DNA of 64,000 nucleotides, taken from positions 434,001 through 498,000 of the forward strand of contig JAISJN010000008.1 of assembly GCA_031261505.1 (NCBI GenBank), given 5' to 3'. How positions within the stretch are numbered: position 1 is the first letter of the stretch; each line of letters opens with the position of its first letter. This DNA comes from Clostridioides sp. (GTDB lineage: Bacteria; Bacillota; Clostridia; Peptostreptococcales; Peptostreptococcaceae). The notes under the pieces are model-generated. The model searched no databases. It saw only the letters and a program-made list of their open reading frames with translations, and was not told the DNA's origin. Positions 25,752 through 35,198 of the stretch are shown here, one piece after another. Position numbers and translations under genes: made by a program.

Positions 25752-26855
25752 CTACAACAGCACCTTGAACCTAGTTCCCTTGCCAACTTCACTTTCTACT
25801 TCGATTTCTCCTCCGTGAATTTCAACTATCTTCTTGACTAGTGATAGCCCCAGTCCACTTCCCCCAAGAGATCTATCTCTAGATTTATCCGCCTTGTAGA
25901 ATCTCTCAAATACATGGACCCTGTCCTCATCAGAAATACCCACACCCTCATCAGATATTTCTAAATGTATTTTTTTATTTTCTTCAACCTTATGTGAATT
26001 TGTTTTTTTAGCAGAATCTATTCTCCACAACCTTATTCTTATTTTCCCACCGTAATTGGAAAATTTAATTGCATTGTGAATAAGATTGATCCACACTTGT
26101 GCCAATAGTTCTTCATCTGCAAATATATCTACACTCTCAATATCTATATCAAATTCTATATCTTTCTTCGACCATTGAGGCTCTAACATCAACACTGCAT
26201 TTTGAATCTGCCTATCTAATCTAAATCCACTCGCATTTATATTTATCTCTTCTGATTCCAATTTAGAAAGCTTCAACATGTTATCGCTTAACTTTGAGAG
26301 CCTCCTGCTTTCAGTTTCTATTATGTCAATATAATGTAGTCTATCGGACTCATTTATGTTTTCATTTCTAAGCAATGACGCAAACCCGCTTATAGACGTC
26401 AGAGGAGACTGTATTTCATGTGAAACATTTGAGATAAACTCCTGTCTCAATGTCTCCATAGTTCCAAGCTCTTTAGCCATTTTATTCACACTTTCAACCA
26501 TCTCTGAAAATGGATGTTCTCGTCCATGGATTGGTACAAATACATCAAAATTACCACTCGCCACTTTTTCGATTGCCGATATCAGCTCTGACTGAAGTGG
26601 AAGTGGTCTATTGAAATATTTAACCGATAAACTGATTATGATTTTGAATACAAGCATAAATATCAATATTCCTATAAATCCAGATAACATATGTGATGTT
26701 AATGGTTTGGGATTATCAAATTTTAATAGAATAAATTGAGATATATAGTAACCTATTACTAAACATGCCAATACAACCAGTATCATCGCCACCGCACCCA
26801 TTGTATGCACTAAAAAATGTTTCAGCTGCGATATTTCTTTATTATCTAAGCTCAT
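25752..26855 (-). CDS. Sensor histidine kinase
   Basis: Two membrane helices (about residues 17-43 and 55-78) with a very short outer loop, a HAMP-like linker to ~135, HisKA with the phospho-acceptor His in NVSHEIQSPLTS (about His146), and HATPase with N-box NLIHNAIKFSNYGG, DEGVGISDEDRVHVFERF and GGSGLGLSLVKKI. The tiny sensor loop is typical of kinases that watch an ABC exporter or membrane stress. Overlaps the regulator gene by 4 bp. Confidence 0.94.
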   Translation of the reverse strand: MSLDNKEISQLKHFLVHTMGAVAMILVVLACLVIGYYISQFILLKFDNPKPLTSHMLSGFIGILIFMLVFKIIISLSVKYFNRPLPLQSELISAIEKVASGNFDVFVPIHGREHPFSEMVESVNKMAKELGTMETLRQEFISNVSHEIQSPLTSISGFASLLRNENINESDRLHYIDIIETESRRLSKLSDNMLKLSKLESEEININASGFRLDRQIQNAVLMLEPQWSKKDIEFDIDIESVDIFADEELLAQVWINLIHNAIKFSNYGGKIRIRLWRIDSAKKTNSHKVEENKKIHLEISDEGVGISDEDRVHVFERFYKADKSRDRSLGGSGLGLSLVKKIVEIHGGEIEVESEVGKGTRFKVLL

Positions 26856-27532
26856 CTTACCTCCTCCAGTCTATAACCCAAGCCTCTTACCGTCGATATC
26901 TTAAGTCCGCATTCTTCAGCCTTGAATTTATCCCTAAGTCTATTAATGTGGACATCCAGGGTACGCTCGTTTCCGTCAAAATCATATCCCCAGACCTCTT
27001 CTATCAGTGTATCCCTTGTCAGCGTCCTTCCAACTGAATTTGCTAGGGTATACAATAGTTCAAATTCCTTCAATGGAAGTTCAATCCTATCTTCCCCAAA
27101 ATTCACAATGTAAGACTCTTTATCTATCTCAATTCTACCAACTCGAATGGACTTCGATGATAAAATATTATATCTTTTTAATAATGCCTTCACTCTTACT
27201 ATTAGTTCAGCCGACTCAAATGGCTTCACCATATAGTCGTCAGCACCTAGGTTAAATCCCCTTACTTTATCAGCTATGTCGTACTTTGCTGTAAGCATTA
27301 AAACTGGAATCTCATCGTGGTATTTTCTAAATAGCTCTAAAAATTCAAAACCGTCCATATCTGGCATCATTATATCTAGAATACAGAGGTCGACTCTTTC
27401 AGTTGATATTTTTGCAAGTGCAGCTCTTCCATTTTTTGATTCTACTACTTCGTATTCACCTGTCTTAGTCAATAATGTCATGAGTAACTCCCTGATATAT
27501 GGGTCATCGTCTATTACCATTATTCTATTCAC
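26852..27532 (-). CDS. OmpR/PhoB-family response regulator
   Basis: Receiver domain with the acidic pocket (VIDDD), phospho-acceptor Asp in DLCILDIMMPDMDG (about Asp53) and the switch Lys in MVKPFESAE. Winged-helix domain with TRDTLIEEVWGYDFDG and RTLDVHINRLRDK. GGAGGGAT precedes the ATG. First gene of a four-gene minus-strand group with the kinase and the ABC-2 exporter, which it probably controls. Confidence 0.95.
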   Translation of the reverse strand: MNRIMVIDDDPYIRELLMTLLTKTGEYEVVESKNGRAALAKISTERVDLCILDIMMPDMDGFEFLELFRKYHDEIPVLMLTAKYDIADKVRGFNLGADDYMVKPFESAELIVRVKALLKRYNILSSKSIRVGRIEIDKESYIVNFGEDRIELPLKEFELLYTLANSVGRTLTRDTLIEEVWGYDFDGNERTLDVHINRLRDKFKAEECGLKISTVRGLGYRLEEVR

Positions 27533-27660
27533 AGCAATCCCTCCTACGCAATATATACTTAAATTATATACTGCAATTGTAAACTATGCATAAATTCACC
27601 TGATTTAAATTCAATTGCATACGTTTATTTTACACTTCAATCTCTGTTTTGCATATAAAT

Positions 27661-27705
27661 TAAAAAAGACGCCCTCCACCTATAGTTGTGGGGGACATCT
27701 TCTTC
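27661..27705 (-). terminator. MATE gene terminator (element-like hairpin)
   Basis: On the minus strand AAGATGTCCCCCACA...TGGAGGGCGTCTTTTTT. The stem matches hairpin 1 of the dispersed element closely and ends in a T-run. Confidence 0.8.
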
Positions 27706-27711
27706 AAATTA

Positions 27712-29094
27712 TTAAAGAGTTTTTATCTTTGTATTATATACATCTTTTATAAAGTACAGGCAAAGCAGTAGACTGACTAGCTCTGATACTGGGAATGCCC
27801 ACCAAACTGCACTTACATTGTTTGTTACCCTTGCCAATATCCATGCTGTTGGAAGCAGGACGACCAACTGACGAGTTATAGAAATAAACATACTTCTAAG
27901 TCCGTACCCGAGTGCTTGGAATACTGATACTAAAACTATACAGAATCCTGCAAACATGAAGTGTGTACTTATTATTCTCAGAGCAGTACTTCCTAAGACT
28001 ACCATATCATTGGATGCATTAAACATTCTAAGTAGGGTGTTAGGGAATGTCTGGAATATCAAGAACCCTATAAACATAACTGATATAGCATACACGAGAC
28101 TCAATTTAATAGTCTTCACGATACGCTTAGGATTTCTCGCCCCGAAATTATACGCTACTATAGGCACCATTCCATTGTTTAGACCGAACACTGGCATAAA
28201 TATAATACTCTGGAGCTTGAAATATACTCCGAATACCGCTGTTGCTGTCGGCGTAAAAGATATTAATATCTTATTCATGCTATAGGTCATAAGAGATCCT
28301 ATCGACTGCATCACCATTGTCGGTATACCTACCGCGTAGATTTTTTTGATTATTTTTAAATCAGGTCTAAATCCTTTAAATGAAAGTGGAACTTCATCGT
28401 TTTTCTTAATGTTAAAATAAAATGCAATGAGGGCCGCAAAACACTGACCTATAACTGTTGCTATAGCAGCACCCCTTACACCCATAGCCGGTACCCCTAG
28501 AAATCCAAATATAAATATCGGATCCAGTATTATGTTGGTAACGGCTCCAACTGTCTGTGAAATCATTGAATACATCGTTTTACCAGTTGAGATAAGTAGT
28601 CTTTCAAAAATGACTTGACTAAATATTCCTATTGAAAATATACATACAGTTGATAAGTACTCAACACCGTATTTGATAATCTCCGGTGAACTAGTTTGAG
28701 TCTTAAAGAATGGTTCCGCTAGAAATATTCCTATAAGCACAAATACCAGTGAACTCATCCAGGCTAGAAATACTCCGTTTACCGCCACTTTTTTTACGCT
28801 TTCAAAATCCTTTTCGCCTAGACTTCTGGATAGGAATGAATTTACCCCTACTCCGGTTCCAACCATTACAGCTGTTATTAACATCTGTACCGGGAACGCC
28901 AATGAAACTGCTGTCAACGCATTTTCACTTATCTGTGCGACAAATATACTATCGACAACGTTGTAGAGCGCTTGCACCAACATGGATATCATCATTGGTA
29001 CCGACATTGTAAGAAGTAGCTTATTTATCGGCATGGTCCCCATTTTGTTCTCCTGAGGTTCTATCTCAGGTGTGTTCTCTTTGTTAATTTTCAT
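27712..29094 (-). CDS. MATE-family efflux transporter
   Basis: Twelve-helix cation-coupled multidrug exporter of the NorM/DinF type. Family-like blocks: SVPMMISMLVQALYNVVDSIFV, GTGVGVNSFLSRSLGEKD, FGLNNGMVPIVAYNFGARNP. Start uncertain: the ATG at 29094 has GGAGAAG upstream; the ATG at 29112 and the ORF-track start at 29142 have weaker signals. About 460 residues. Confidence 0.93.
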   Translation of the reverse strand: MKINKENTPEIEPQENKMGTMPINKLLLTMSVPMMISMLVQALYNVVDSIFVAQISENALTAVSLAFPVQMLITAVMVGTGVGVNSFLSRSLGEKDFESVKKVAVNGVFLAWMSSLVFVLIGIFLAEPFFKTQTSSPEIIKYGVEYLSTVCIFSIGIFSQVIFERLLISTGKTMYSMISQTVGAVTNIILDPIFIFGFLGVPAMGVRGAAIATVIGQCFAALIAFYFNIKKNDEVPLSFKGFRPDLKIIKKIYAVGIPTMVMQSIGSLMTYSMNKILISFTPTATAVFGVYFKLQSIIFMPVFGLNNGMVPIVAYNFGARNPKRIVKTIKLSLVYAISVMFIGFLIFQTFPNTLLRMFNASNDMVVLGSTALRIISTHFMFAGFCIVLVSVFQALGYGLRSMFISITRQLVVLLPTAWILARVTNNVSAVWWAFPVSELVSLLLCLYFIKDVYNTKIKTL

Positions 29095-29229
29095 ATAAAT
29101 ATACTTCTCCATTTTACAATATATTCCTACATTATTATACAATATCCATTATAACATAGATATAAATTTAAGTCTGTATCATTGACCTTTTTGCCAGTTA
29201 ATCCCTTGTTACTTGACTTAATTCAAATC

Positions 29230-30171
29230 TCAAATTTTAAATCCCATCAGATCCAAAACTATTTTTATCAACAAAAGACACATAACTACCAACATCATAG
29301 GTCTAACTATTTTCGCTCCATTTCTCATAGCAAGTTCTGAACCTATTATATTTCCAAGTATATTGCAGATTGCACCTGGTATAGCTATGCTGTACAAGAC
29401 GCTCCCACTGAGCGCAAAAGTAGCAAGAGCGGTTACATTTGACGCTGCATTCACAATCTTTGCATTGCCACAGGCTGTAAGCATATCTAGTTTTAGAAGC
29501 CCTGTGAATATCAATATCAGAAACGTACCCGTCCCTGGCCCGAGCAGACCGTCGTAAAATCCTATCACTAATCCAGATACTATCGAGTAAGGCACTACCC
29601 TATTATCCGGCACCCCTTTATTATCTGGCACCAACTTATTATCTGAAATTCCTCTTCTATCTGGCTCTCCATAGTCTACCGGAGCAACCTCGTTATCTAT
29701 AGTCACTCTGCTATCTGGAGTAGCTTTACACTCTACTGCTCCCTTGTCGTCTAGTGCTACTTTATCATCTACTGCTCCTTTGTCATCTTGACTCACCTTG
29801 CCATGAGCCTCGCCTTCGTCCTTTGGCGTCTTTCTTGTAAATGTAAATATCGCAACTGCTGGTACGACGATTAACATTATGTACCTTATGACACGGTCAG
29901 ATACGAGCATAATAGTCCTCGCACCTATTACTGATCCAATCATTGCACCTACAAAGGCAAAAATAGCTATCTTCCAGTTTACATGCCCTTTTTTCACGAA
30001 TCTAAACGCCGATACCAATGTCCCCGGCACTGATTGCATCTTGTTTGTACCTAATGCTAGCTGTGCTGGAAGCCCTACTGCCATAAATGAAGGCAGGGAT
30101 ATCAACCCGCCACCACCTGCTATTGAATCTACGAACCCAGCTAAAAATAATAATACTAATAGTAAATACAA
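29230..30171 (-). CDS. TauE/SafE-family permease with a repetitive hydrophilic insert
   Basis: Sulfite/sulfonate exporter family (TSUP, YfcA-like), about eight helices. The start region LLFLAGFVDSIAGGGGLISLP and GTNKMQSVPGTLVSAF are diagnostic, with the second-half repeat GFYDGLLGPGTGTF. AGAGGGAAGTG lies before a TTG at 30171 that matches where homologues begin; the ORF-track ATG at 30267 adds 32 non-homologous residues. Between the two halves sits a ~75-residue charged insert of degenerate 8-9-residue repeats (VPDNKGVPDNR-like), not usual for the family. Confidence 0.88.
   Translation of the reverse strand: MYLLLVLLFLAGFVDSIAGGGGLISLPSFMAVGLPAQLALGTNKMQSVPGTLVSAFRFVKKGHVNWKIAIFAFVGAMIGSVIGARTIMLVSDRVIRYIMLIVVPAVAIFTFTRKTPKDEGEAHGKVSQDDKGAVDDKVALDDKGAVECKATPDSRVTIDNEVAPVDYGEPDRRGISDNKLVPDNKGVPDNRVVPYSIVSGLVIGFYDGLLGPGTGTFLILIFTGLLKLDMLTACGNAKIVNAASNVTALATFALSGSVLYSIAIPGAICNILGNIIGSELAMRNGAKIVRPMMLVVMCLLLIKIVLDLMGFKI
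29590..29820. repeat. Degenerate tandem repeat inside the TauE/SafE gene
   Basis: Units of about 24-27 bp such as CTTTATTATCTGGCACC and CTTTATCATCTACTGCTCC recur in frame and encode the D/V/P/N-rich cytoplasmic loop. Confidence 0.75.
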
Positions 30172-30430
30172 TTCTTCACTTCCCTCTACAATGCATATTC
30201 TAATGCTTAAATTAAGATTACCTTGCCATTCATCCCAAGTTGCAATTGCTAAATATTTAGCTGACAATCACAACAGAGTTATGTATATCCAATTCAAGCT
30301 CATTCTATCACAACTCGCCATTATAGTAAAATCAATCTGCCTTAGTCGCGGTTAATGTAATTAATTTTAAATTAAATCTTGAATGTATCTCCGTAAGGAT
30401 TTTCTTTGGCTTGTACACTATGATTGTATA

Positions 30431-30459
30431 TTGTTTAATATTGGTATTTATGATAAAAT
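30431..30459 (+). promoter_or_regulatory. Promoter of the alcohol dehydrogenase gene
   Basis: TTGTTT, 17-bp spacer, TAAAAT. The leader would be about 85 nt and ends with AAGGGGG before the ATG. Confidence 0.7.
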
Positions 30460-30549
30460 AGTTCAACGACAAATCAATTTAAGAATATGTCTTTTGACAG
30501 AATTATTAGATAGAAATAAATTAAATAATTATCAAGGGGGTAATATAGA

Positions 30550-31719
30550 ATGAAATTCAATATGTATATGCCGACAAGAACTTTATTTGGTCCAGGTAAG
30601 TTAAACAGCCTTCACAAACAAGTTCTTCCAGGTAAAAAAGCTATGATAGTTATCTCAAATGGAAAATCCACAAGATCAAATGGATACTTAACTCGTTTGG
30701 AAGAACAATTGAAATTAGCAGGTGTAGAAACTGCCGTATTCGATAGGGTAGAGGCAAATCCTCTAAAGTCTACAGTTTTAGCTGGAGCTACATTTTCCCG
30801 TGAAAATAAATGCGACTTCTTAGTCGCCCTAGGTGGAGGCAGCGTAATGGACGCATCAAAGGTTATATCCTTTATGGCTACAAACGATGGTGACGTCTGG
30901 GACTACGTTCAAGGTGGAAGCGGAAAGGCATTGCCTGTACAAAAATCTCCTCTACCTCTTGTAGCAATCACCACTACAGCTGGCACTGGCTCAGAAGTCG
31001 ATCAGTTTGGAGTTATAACAAATGAAGAAACCAACGAAAAAATCGGTATAGGCGGGGATATCTTATTCCCAGTCCTTTCTATAGTAGACCCTGAACTCAT
31101 GTTGTCTGTTCCACCGAAATTTACCGCGTATCAAGGTTTCGACGCATTATTCCACAGCATTGAGGGATATATCTCAAAGGCAGCAAACCCCATGAGCGAT
31201 ATGTACGCAATCACAGCTATAGAAAATATAGGTAAAAACCTTGCAACCTGCGTACAAGACGGTTTCGATATGGAGGCAAGAGAGAAGGTTGCCTTTGGTA
31301 ACACGCTTTCAGGTCTAGTCATGGTTGTCGGTGGACTTACAAGCGAACATTCTCTAGAGCACGCTATGTCTGCATATCATCAAGAACTTCCTCATGGAGC
31401 TGGACTTACGATGATAAGTCGTGCTTACTTTACTCATTTTATAAACAAACACGTATGCGACGATAGATTCATCGATATGGCTAAGGCTATGGGAATGGAG
31501 GACGCTAAAGAAGCTATTGATTTCATAACAGTCCTAGTTAAATTACAAGAGGACTGTGGAGTCGATAATCTCAAGATGTCTGACTACGGAATCACTGAAG
31601 ATGAATTTGACAAGATCGCTGATAACGCATTAGACACTATGGGTGGACTGTTTACTCTCGACAGGGTCGAACTCACTCACGATGACTCGGTTGCTATACT
31701 GGCTGATTCTTATAAATAG
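30550..31719 (+). CDS. Iron-containing alcohol dehydrogenase
   Basis: Group III NAD(P)H-dependent alcohol dehydrogenase, butanol dehydrogenase-like. It reduces aldehydes to alcohols to re-oxidise NADH. Nucleotide-binding GGGSVMDASKVISF, TTAGTGSEVDQF, and metal-ligand histidines in FDALFHSIEGY and EHSLEHAMSAYHQELPHGAGL. 389 residues, full length. Single gene with its own promoter and terminator, facing the folate genes. Confidence 0.94.
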   Translation: MKFNMYMPTRTLFGPGKLNSLHKQVLPGKKAMIVISNGKSTRSNGYLTRLEEQLKLAGVETAVFDRVEANPLKSTVLAGATFSRENKCDFLVALGGGSVMDASKVISFMATNDGDVWDYVQGGSGKALPVQKSPLPLVAITTTAGTGSEVDQFGVITNEETNEKIGIGGDILFPVLSIVDPELMLSVPPKFTAYQGFDALFHSIEGYISKAANPMSDMYAITAIENIGKNLATCVQDGFDMEAREKVAFGNTLSGLVMVVGGLTSEHSLEHAMSAYHQELPHGAGLTMISRAYFTHFINKHVCDDRFIDMAKAMGMEDAKEAIDFITVLVKLQEDCGVDNLKMSDYGITEDEFDKIADNALDTMGGLFTLDRVELTHDDSVAILADSYK

Positions 31720-31776
31720 AAATAATTAGACCACTATCAACAGATTTTCAATATAACTTGAGATTTAATATGAAAT

Positions 31777-31807
31777 AAAAAAAGTCCAGTTACGCTGGAC
31801 TTTTTTT
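31777..31807. terminator. Bidirectional terminator (alcohol dehydrogenase / folD)
   Basis: AAAAAAAGTCCAG pairs with CTGGACTTTTTTT between convergent genes. Confidence 0.92.
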
Positions 31808-31808
31808 A

Positions 31809-32654
31809 TTAATATTTCAGTCTATATGCTTTTAACACGTGCTTTGCCAGTATAGACGTTGTTACCGATCCTACTCCACCTGGTACTGGAGTTATCATCG
31901 ACACCTTGTCCAAGACTCTTTCAGTATCTACATCACCACATAGATTTCCCTCGTCGTCTACATTTATACCCACATCTACCACGACTGCTCCATCGCCTAC
32001 GTAAGACTCATCTAACATCTTTGCCTTGCCAATTGCAGCTACTACTATGTCAGCCTTCCTGCATACGTCCTGCAGGTCCTCAGTCTTAGAGTGGCAGATT
32101 GTCACTGTGGCATTTTCATTTAAAAGCAACATTGACACTGGTTTTCCAACTACTAATGACCTGCCAACTACGGTTATATTTTTTCCTTTTAATTCGACCC
32201 CGTAATGCTTTAGAATTTCAACAACTGCAGTTGGAGTACAGGGTGCGAATCCCGTTTGATCGTTTTCTACAACCTTAGCTAGATTTAATGGATTAAAAGA
32301 ATCTACGTCTTTTTTGACCGATATTTCGTATTTTATAATATTTTCATCAAGATGTTTTGGAAGAGGTCTAAAACATAGAATTCCATCTACACTCTCGTCT
32401 TCATTTAGACTATGAAGTTTTGATATGTACTCATCTTGACTTACGTTTTCGTCTAATACGACTACTTCTACCTCAATTCCAATCTTTGTGCATCTATTTA
32501 AAGCACCTCTTTCGTATGAGAGGTCGTCTGGTTTTTCACCGACTCTAATGATTGAAAGTTTTGGATTTATATTTGATTTTGCTATCTCTTCAATCAGAGA
32601 TTCACTTATTTTATCTGCAACAGGCTTTCCCTTTATCAATGCGTTTTTACTCAT
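31809..32654 (-). CDS. folD: Methylenetetrahydrofolate dehydrogenase / cyclohydrolase
   Basis: Bifunctional FolD, interconverting 10-formyl-, methenyl- and methylene-THF with NAD(P). Signature VDGILCFRPLPKHLDE, VVGRSLVVGKPVSMLLL, and the C-terminal ITPVPGGVGSVTTSIL. The catalytic Lys position (SYERGALNRCTKIG in place of the usual SxxYxxxKxK) looks altered: the segment reads LSYERGALNRCTKIGIE, so the Tyr is clear and the Lys is displaced toward CTK. GGAGA before the ATG. 281 residues. Downstream of fchA in one operon. Confidence 0.93.
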   Translation of the reverse strand: MSKNALIKGKPVADKISESLIEEIAKSNINPKLSIIRVGEKPDDLSYERGALNRCTKIGIEVEVVVLDENVSQDEYISKLHSLNEDESVDGILCFRPLPKHLDENIIKYEISVKKDVDSFNPLNLAKVVENDQTGFAPCTPTAVVEILKHYGVELKGKNITVVGRSLVVGKPVSMLLLNENATVTICHSKTEDLQDVCRKADIVVAAIGKAKMLDESYVGDGAVVVDVGINVDDEGNLCGDVDTERVLDKVSMITPVPGGVGSVTTSILAKHVLKAYRLKY

Positions 32655-32702
32655 ATTACATTCTCCTTAATTGCCCCTTAGACATTGCCCAAGTAGTGAA
32701 AC

Positions 32703-33335
32703 TTAACCTAGAGCCTTCACCACTTTTTCGTACACCTCGTCGCAAATCCTTACTCCTACTGTAACAAAGTTTTCTACTTCTTCGTCTATTCGATTCACAT
32801 ATTCACGGTCTTTCATACTGCTCGTGTTGATAGTTACGCAGACCTTAGCTGAAAGGAGAGCCGATCTCAAACATTGAACTCCAACTGCTACATCGCTTAT
32901 CACTACCATAGAACACTTGTCCACAATTTGCTCGTGAAGTTTAATAGCTTCATAAGAGAGTCTAACTAAATTGACTGGAACGGTACAAGCCTGTCTTAGC
33001 GCTTCTTCCATTACCTTGTCTTTATATGATTTTTCTTCTTCTGTACTTGAAGGCAGTTTGTACGCCTCCGAAAGCGGTATGAAGTTTTCCGCATCTGCAT
33101 CTATCATTTCTATAAATTTATTTTGTAATACCTCTGCTTTTTCCAGGATTACTCTAAGTTCTTCATCGTATTGTATGAATTTTTTCTTCCCTCTTGTAAG
33201 TTGGTCTACCATGCTGCAAAGTGCCGTACCCGTTGCTCCTACCAAGGCTGCAGCACCACCACCTCCTGGTACAGACTCTTTAGACGAGAGCACATTTATA
33301 AATTCTATACAACTCTTACTCGCTATCTTATTCAT
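32703..33335 (-). CDS. fchA: Formiminotetrahydrofolate cyclodeaminase / methenyl-THF cyclohydrolase
   Basis: FTCD_C-type all-helical protein acting on formimino- or methenyl-THF. Family block SSKESVPGGGGAAALVGATGTALCSMV, and NLVRLSYEAI later. AGAGGTGAG precedes the ATG at 33335; the six residues before it in the ORF track are not coding. 210 residues. Placed between fhs and folD, which fits one-carbon flow from formate. Confidence 0.92.
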   Translation of the reverse strand: MNKIASKSCIEFINVLSSKESVPGGGGAAALVGATGTALCSMVDQLTRGKKKFIQYDEELRVILEKAEVLQNKFIEMIDADAENFIPLSEAYKLPSSTEEEKSYKDKVMEEALRQACTVPVNLVRLSYEAIKLHEQIVDKCSMVVISDVAVGVQCLRSALLSAKVCVTINTSSMKDREYVNRIDEEVENFVTVGVRICDEVYEKVVKALG

Positions 33336-33388
33336 GAATCTCACCTCTCGCAATTTCTTGGCAGTGTAAAGTTTCGCTTTCCTTACTT

Positions 33389-33417
33389 TATATAATAGTC
33401 TATTCGAACTCGATCAA
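33389..33417 (-). promoter_or_regulatory. Promoter of fchA-folD
   Basis: TTGATC, 17-bp spacer, TATATA on the minus strand, about 55 bp before fchA. A 10-bp inverted repeat GGCAGTGTAA/TTACACTGCC flanks this region (33359 and 33465). Confidence 0.6.
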
Positions 33418-33480
33418 CTATGTTAAATGTAAAGTTATATAGTACTTTGCTTTAATTTACCTTACACTGCCATTTCTTAA

Positions 33481-35151
33481 TTAGAACAATCCAGATATTA
33501 CTCCGTGTTCGTCTACATCTATCTTCTCAGCTGATGGAACCTTTGGAAGTCCTGGCATCTTCATGATATCACCAGTCATCGCAACTATAAATCCTGCTCC
33601 AGCAGAGATATTTATCTGTTTGACAGTAATTCTAAATCCTTCTGGTCTTCCTAGAAGAGTTTGGTCATCTGATAGTGAATACTGTGTCTTAGCCATGCAT
33701 ATGGGGAATTTAGCAAATCCCAATTTTTCTAGGTTGAGTATTTCTTTATCAGCTTCCTTAGTGTAGTCCACACCGTCAGCACCGTATATTCTCGTAGCTA
33801 TTTTTTCTATCTTATCCTTTATGCTTAGATCTTCTTCATAGCAGAATTTAAAGTCGTTTTCTCCTTCTTCTATAAGTCTTAATACCTCTTTAGCTACCTC
33901 TACTCCACCTTCTCCGCCTTTTGCCCAAACTTCTGAAAGTGCTACATTTACTCCTAGTTCTTGACAGTGAGTCTTAACTAAATCTAGCTCGGCTTCTGTG
34001 TCGAGAGGGAATCTATTTATAGCTACAACTGCAGGTAAACCAAATACCTTTGTGATATTTTCTACGTGTTTAAGTAGATTTGGAAGCCCTTTTTCAAGTG
34101 CTACTAGATTTTCTTCGTTCAACTCAGCCTTAGGTACTCCACCGTTGTACTTTAACGCTCTAACAGTTGCAACTATTATCACTGCATCTGGTTTTAAATC
34201 TGCCATCCTACATTTTATATCTAGGAATTTTTCTGCTCCTAGGTCTGCCCCGAATCCAGCTTCCGTGATTACATAATCCGAAAAATGCATAGCCATCTTT
34301 GTAGCTATTACTGAGTTACATCCGTGTGCGATGTTTGCAAATGGTCCACCGTGTACAAATGCAGGAGTTCCTTCTAGCGTTTGTACAAGATTCGGTTTTA
34401 GAGCGTCTTTAAGCAACGCTGCCATAGCTCCGTTTGCCTTTAAATCCTTGGCTGTCACAGGTTCGCCATCTAGGTTGTATCCTATAATTATCCTACCAAG
34501 TCTTTCCTTTAAGTCGGATATGTCGTTTGCCAGACAGAAGGCTGCCATTACTTCAGATGCGACAGTTATATCAAATCCATCTTGACGAGGCACCCCATCG
34601 ACTTTTTTACCTAGACCGTCGACTACATTTCTAAGTTGTCTGTCGTTCATATCCACACATCTTCTCCAAGTGATTCTTCTATTATCTATTCTCAGAGAGT
34701 TTCCTTGATGTATGTGGTTGTCTATCATCGCTGCTAATAGGTTGTTTGCCACACCGATTGCGTGGAAATCACCTGTAAAGTGAAGGTTGATGTCTTCCAT
34801 AGGTATTACCTGAGCATATCCTCCACCTGCTGCCCCACCTTTTATCCCGAATACCGGGCCTAGAGATGGTTCTCTAAGTGCAACCGATGCGTCCTTACCT
34901 AGTTTTCCGAGTGCATCCGCTATCCCTATTGTAGTTGTAGTCTTACCTTCTCCAGCTGGAGTTGGATTGATAGCTGTTGTAAGTATCAGTTTTGCTTTTT
35001 TCCCTGTTTCTCTTTTTAAGAGGTTGTAATCTATTTTCGCCTTGTATTTTCCGTAGTATTCTAGTTCTTCCTCAGTTAGTCCAAGTTTTATAGCCACTTC
35101 TTTTATGTGTTTTGGCACTGCTTCTTGCGCTATTTCAATATCGCTTTTCAT
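33481..35151 (-). CDS. fhs: Formate-tetrahydrofolate ligase
   Basis: ATP-dependent formyl-THF synthetase, the entry point of formate into folate metabolism. ATP-binding [36 protein letters not shown], and the N-terminal [11 protein letters not shown] block are diagnostic. 556 residues, full length. AGGAG before the ATG. Together with PflB in this window it can recapture formate. Confidence 0.97.
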   Translation of the reverse strand: MKSDIEIAQEAVPKHIKEVAIKLGLTEEELEYYGKYKAKIDYNLLKRETGKKAKLILTTAINPTPAGEGKTTTTIGIADALGKLGKDASVALREPSLGPVFGIKGGAAGGGYAQVIPMEDINLHFTGDFHAIGVANNLLAAMIDNHIHQGNSLRIDNRRITWRRCVDMNDRQLRNVVDGLGKKVDGVPRQDGFDITVASEVMAAFCLANDISDLKERLGRIIIGYNLDGEPVTAKDLKANGAMAALLKDALKPNLVQTLEGTPAFVHGGPFANIAHGCNSVIATKMAMHFSDYVITEAGFGADLGAEKFLDIKCRMADLKPDAVIIVATVRALKYNGGVPKAELNEENLVALEKGLPNLLKHVENITKVFGLPAVVAINRFPLDTEAELDLVKTHCQELGVNVALSEVWAKGGEGGVEVAKEVLRLIEEGENDFKFCYEEDLSIKDKIEKIATRIYGADGVDYTKEADKEILNLEKLGFAKFPICMAKTQYSLSDDQTLLGRPEGFRITVKQINISAGAGFIVAMTGDIMKMPGLPKVPSAEKIDVDEHGVISGLF

Positions 35152-35198
35152 TATAGTTTCTCCTAACTTATTTAAATATACAATTTCAGAATCCGAAG

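Noticed and set aside
30431-30470. Rex operator at the alcohol dehydrogenase promoter
   Set aside because: TTGTTTAATATTGG does not form the TTGTTAA-N4-TTAACAA palindrome.
31809-32654. FolD called inactive because the usual YxxxK spacing looks shifted
   Set aside because: The rest of the active site is intact and a register choice could explain it; not enough to call it defective.
33359-33474. 10-bp inverted repeat GGCAGTGTAA/TTACACTGCC as transposon ends
   Set aside because: It merely brackets the fchA promoter; no internal gene, target duplication or second copy seen in the window.
35152-35198. Tetrahydrofolate riboswitch near the folate genes
   Set aside because: The gaps before fhs and folD are too short and show no such fold.
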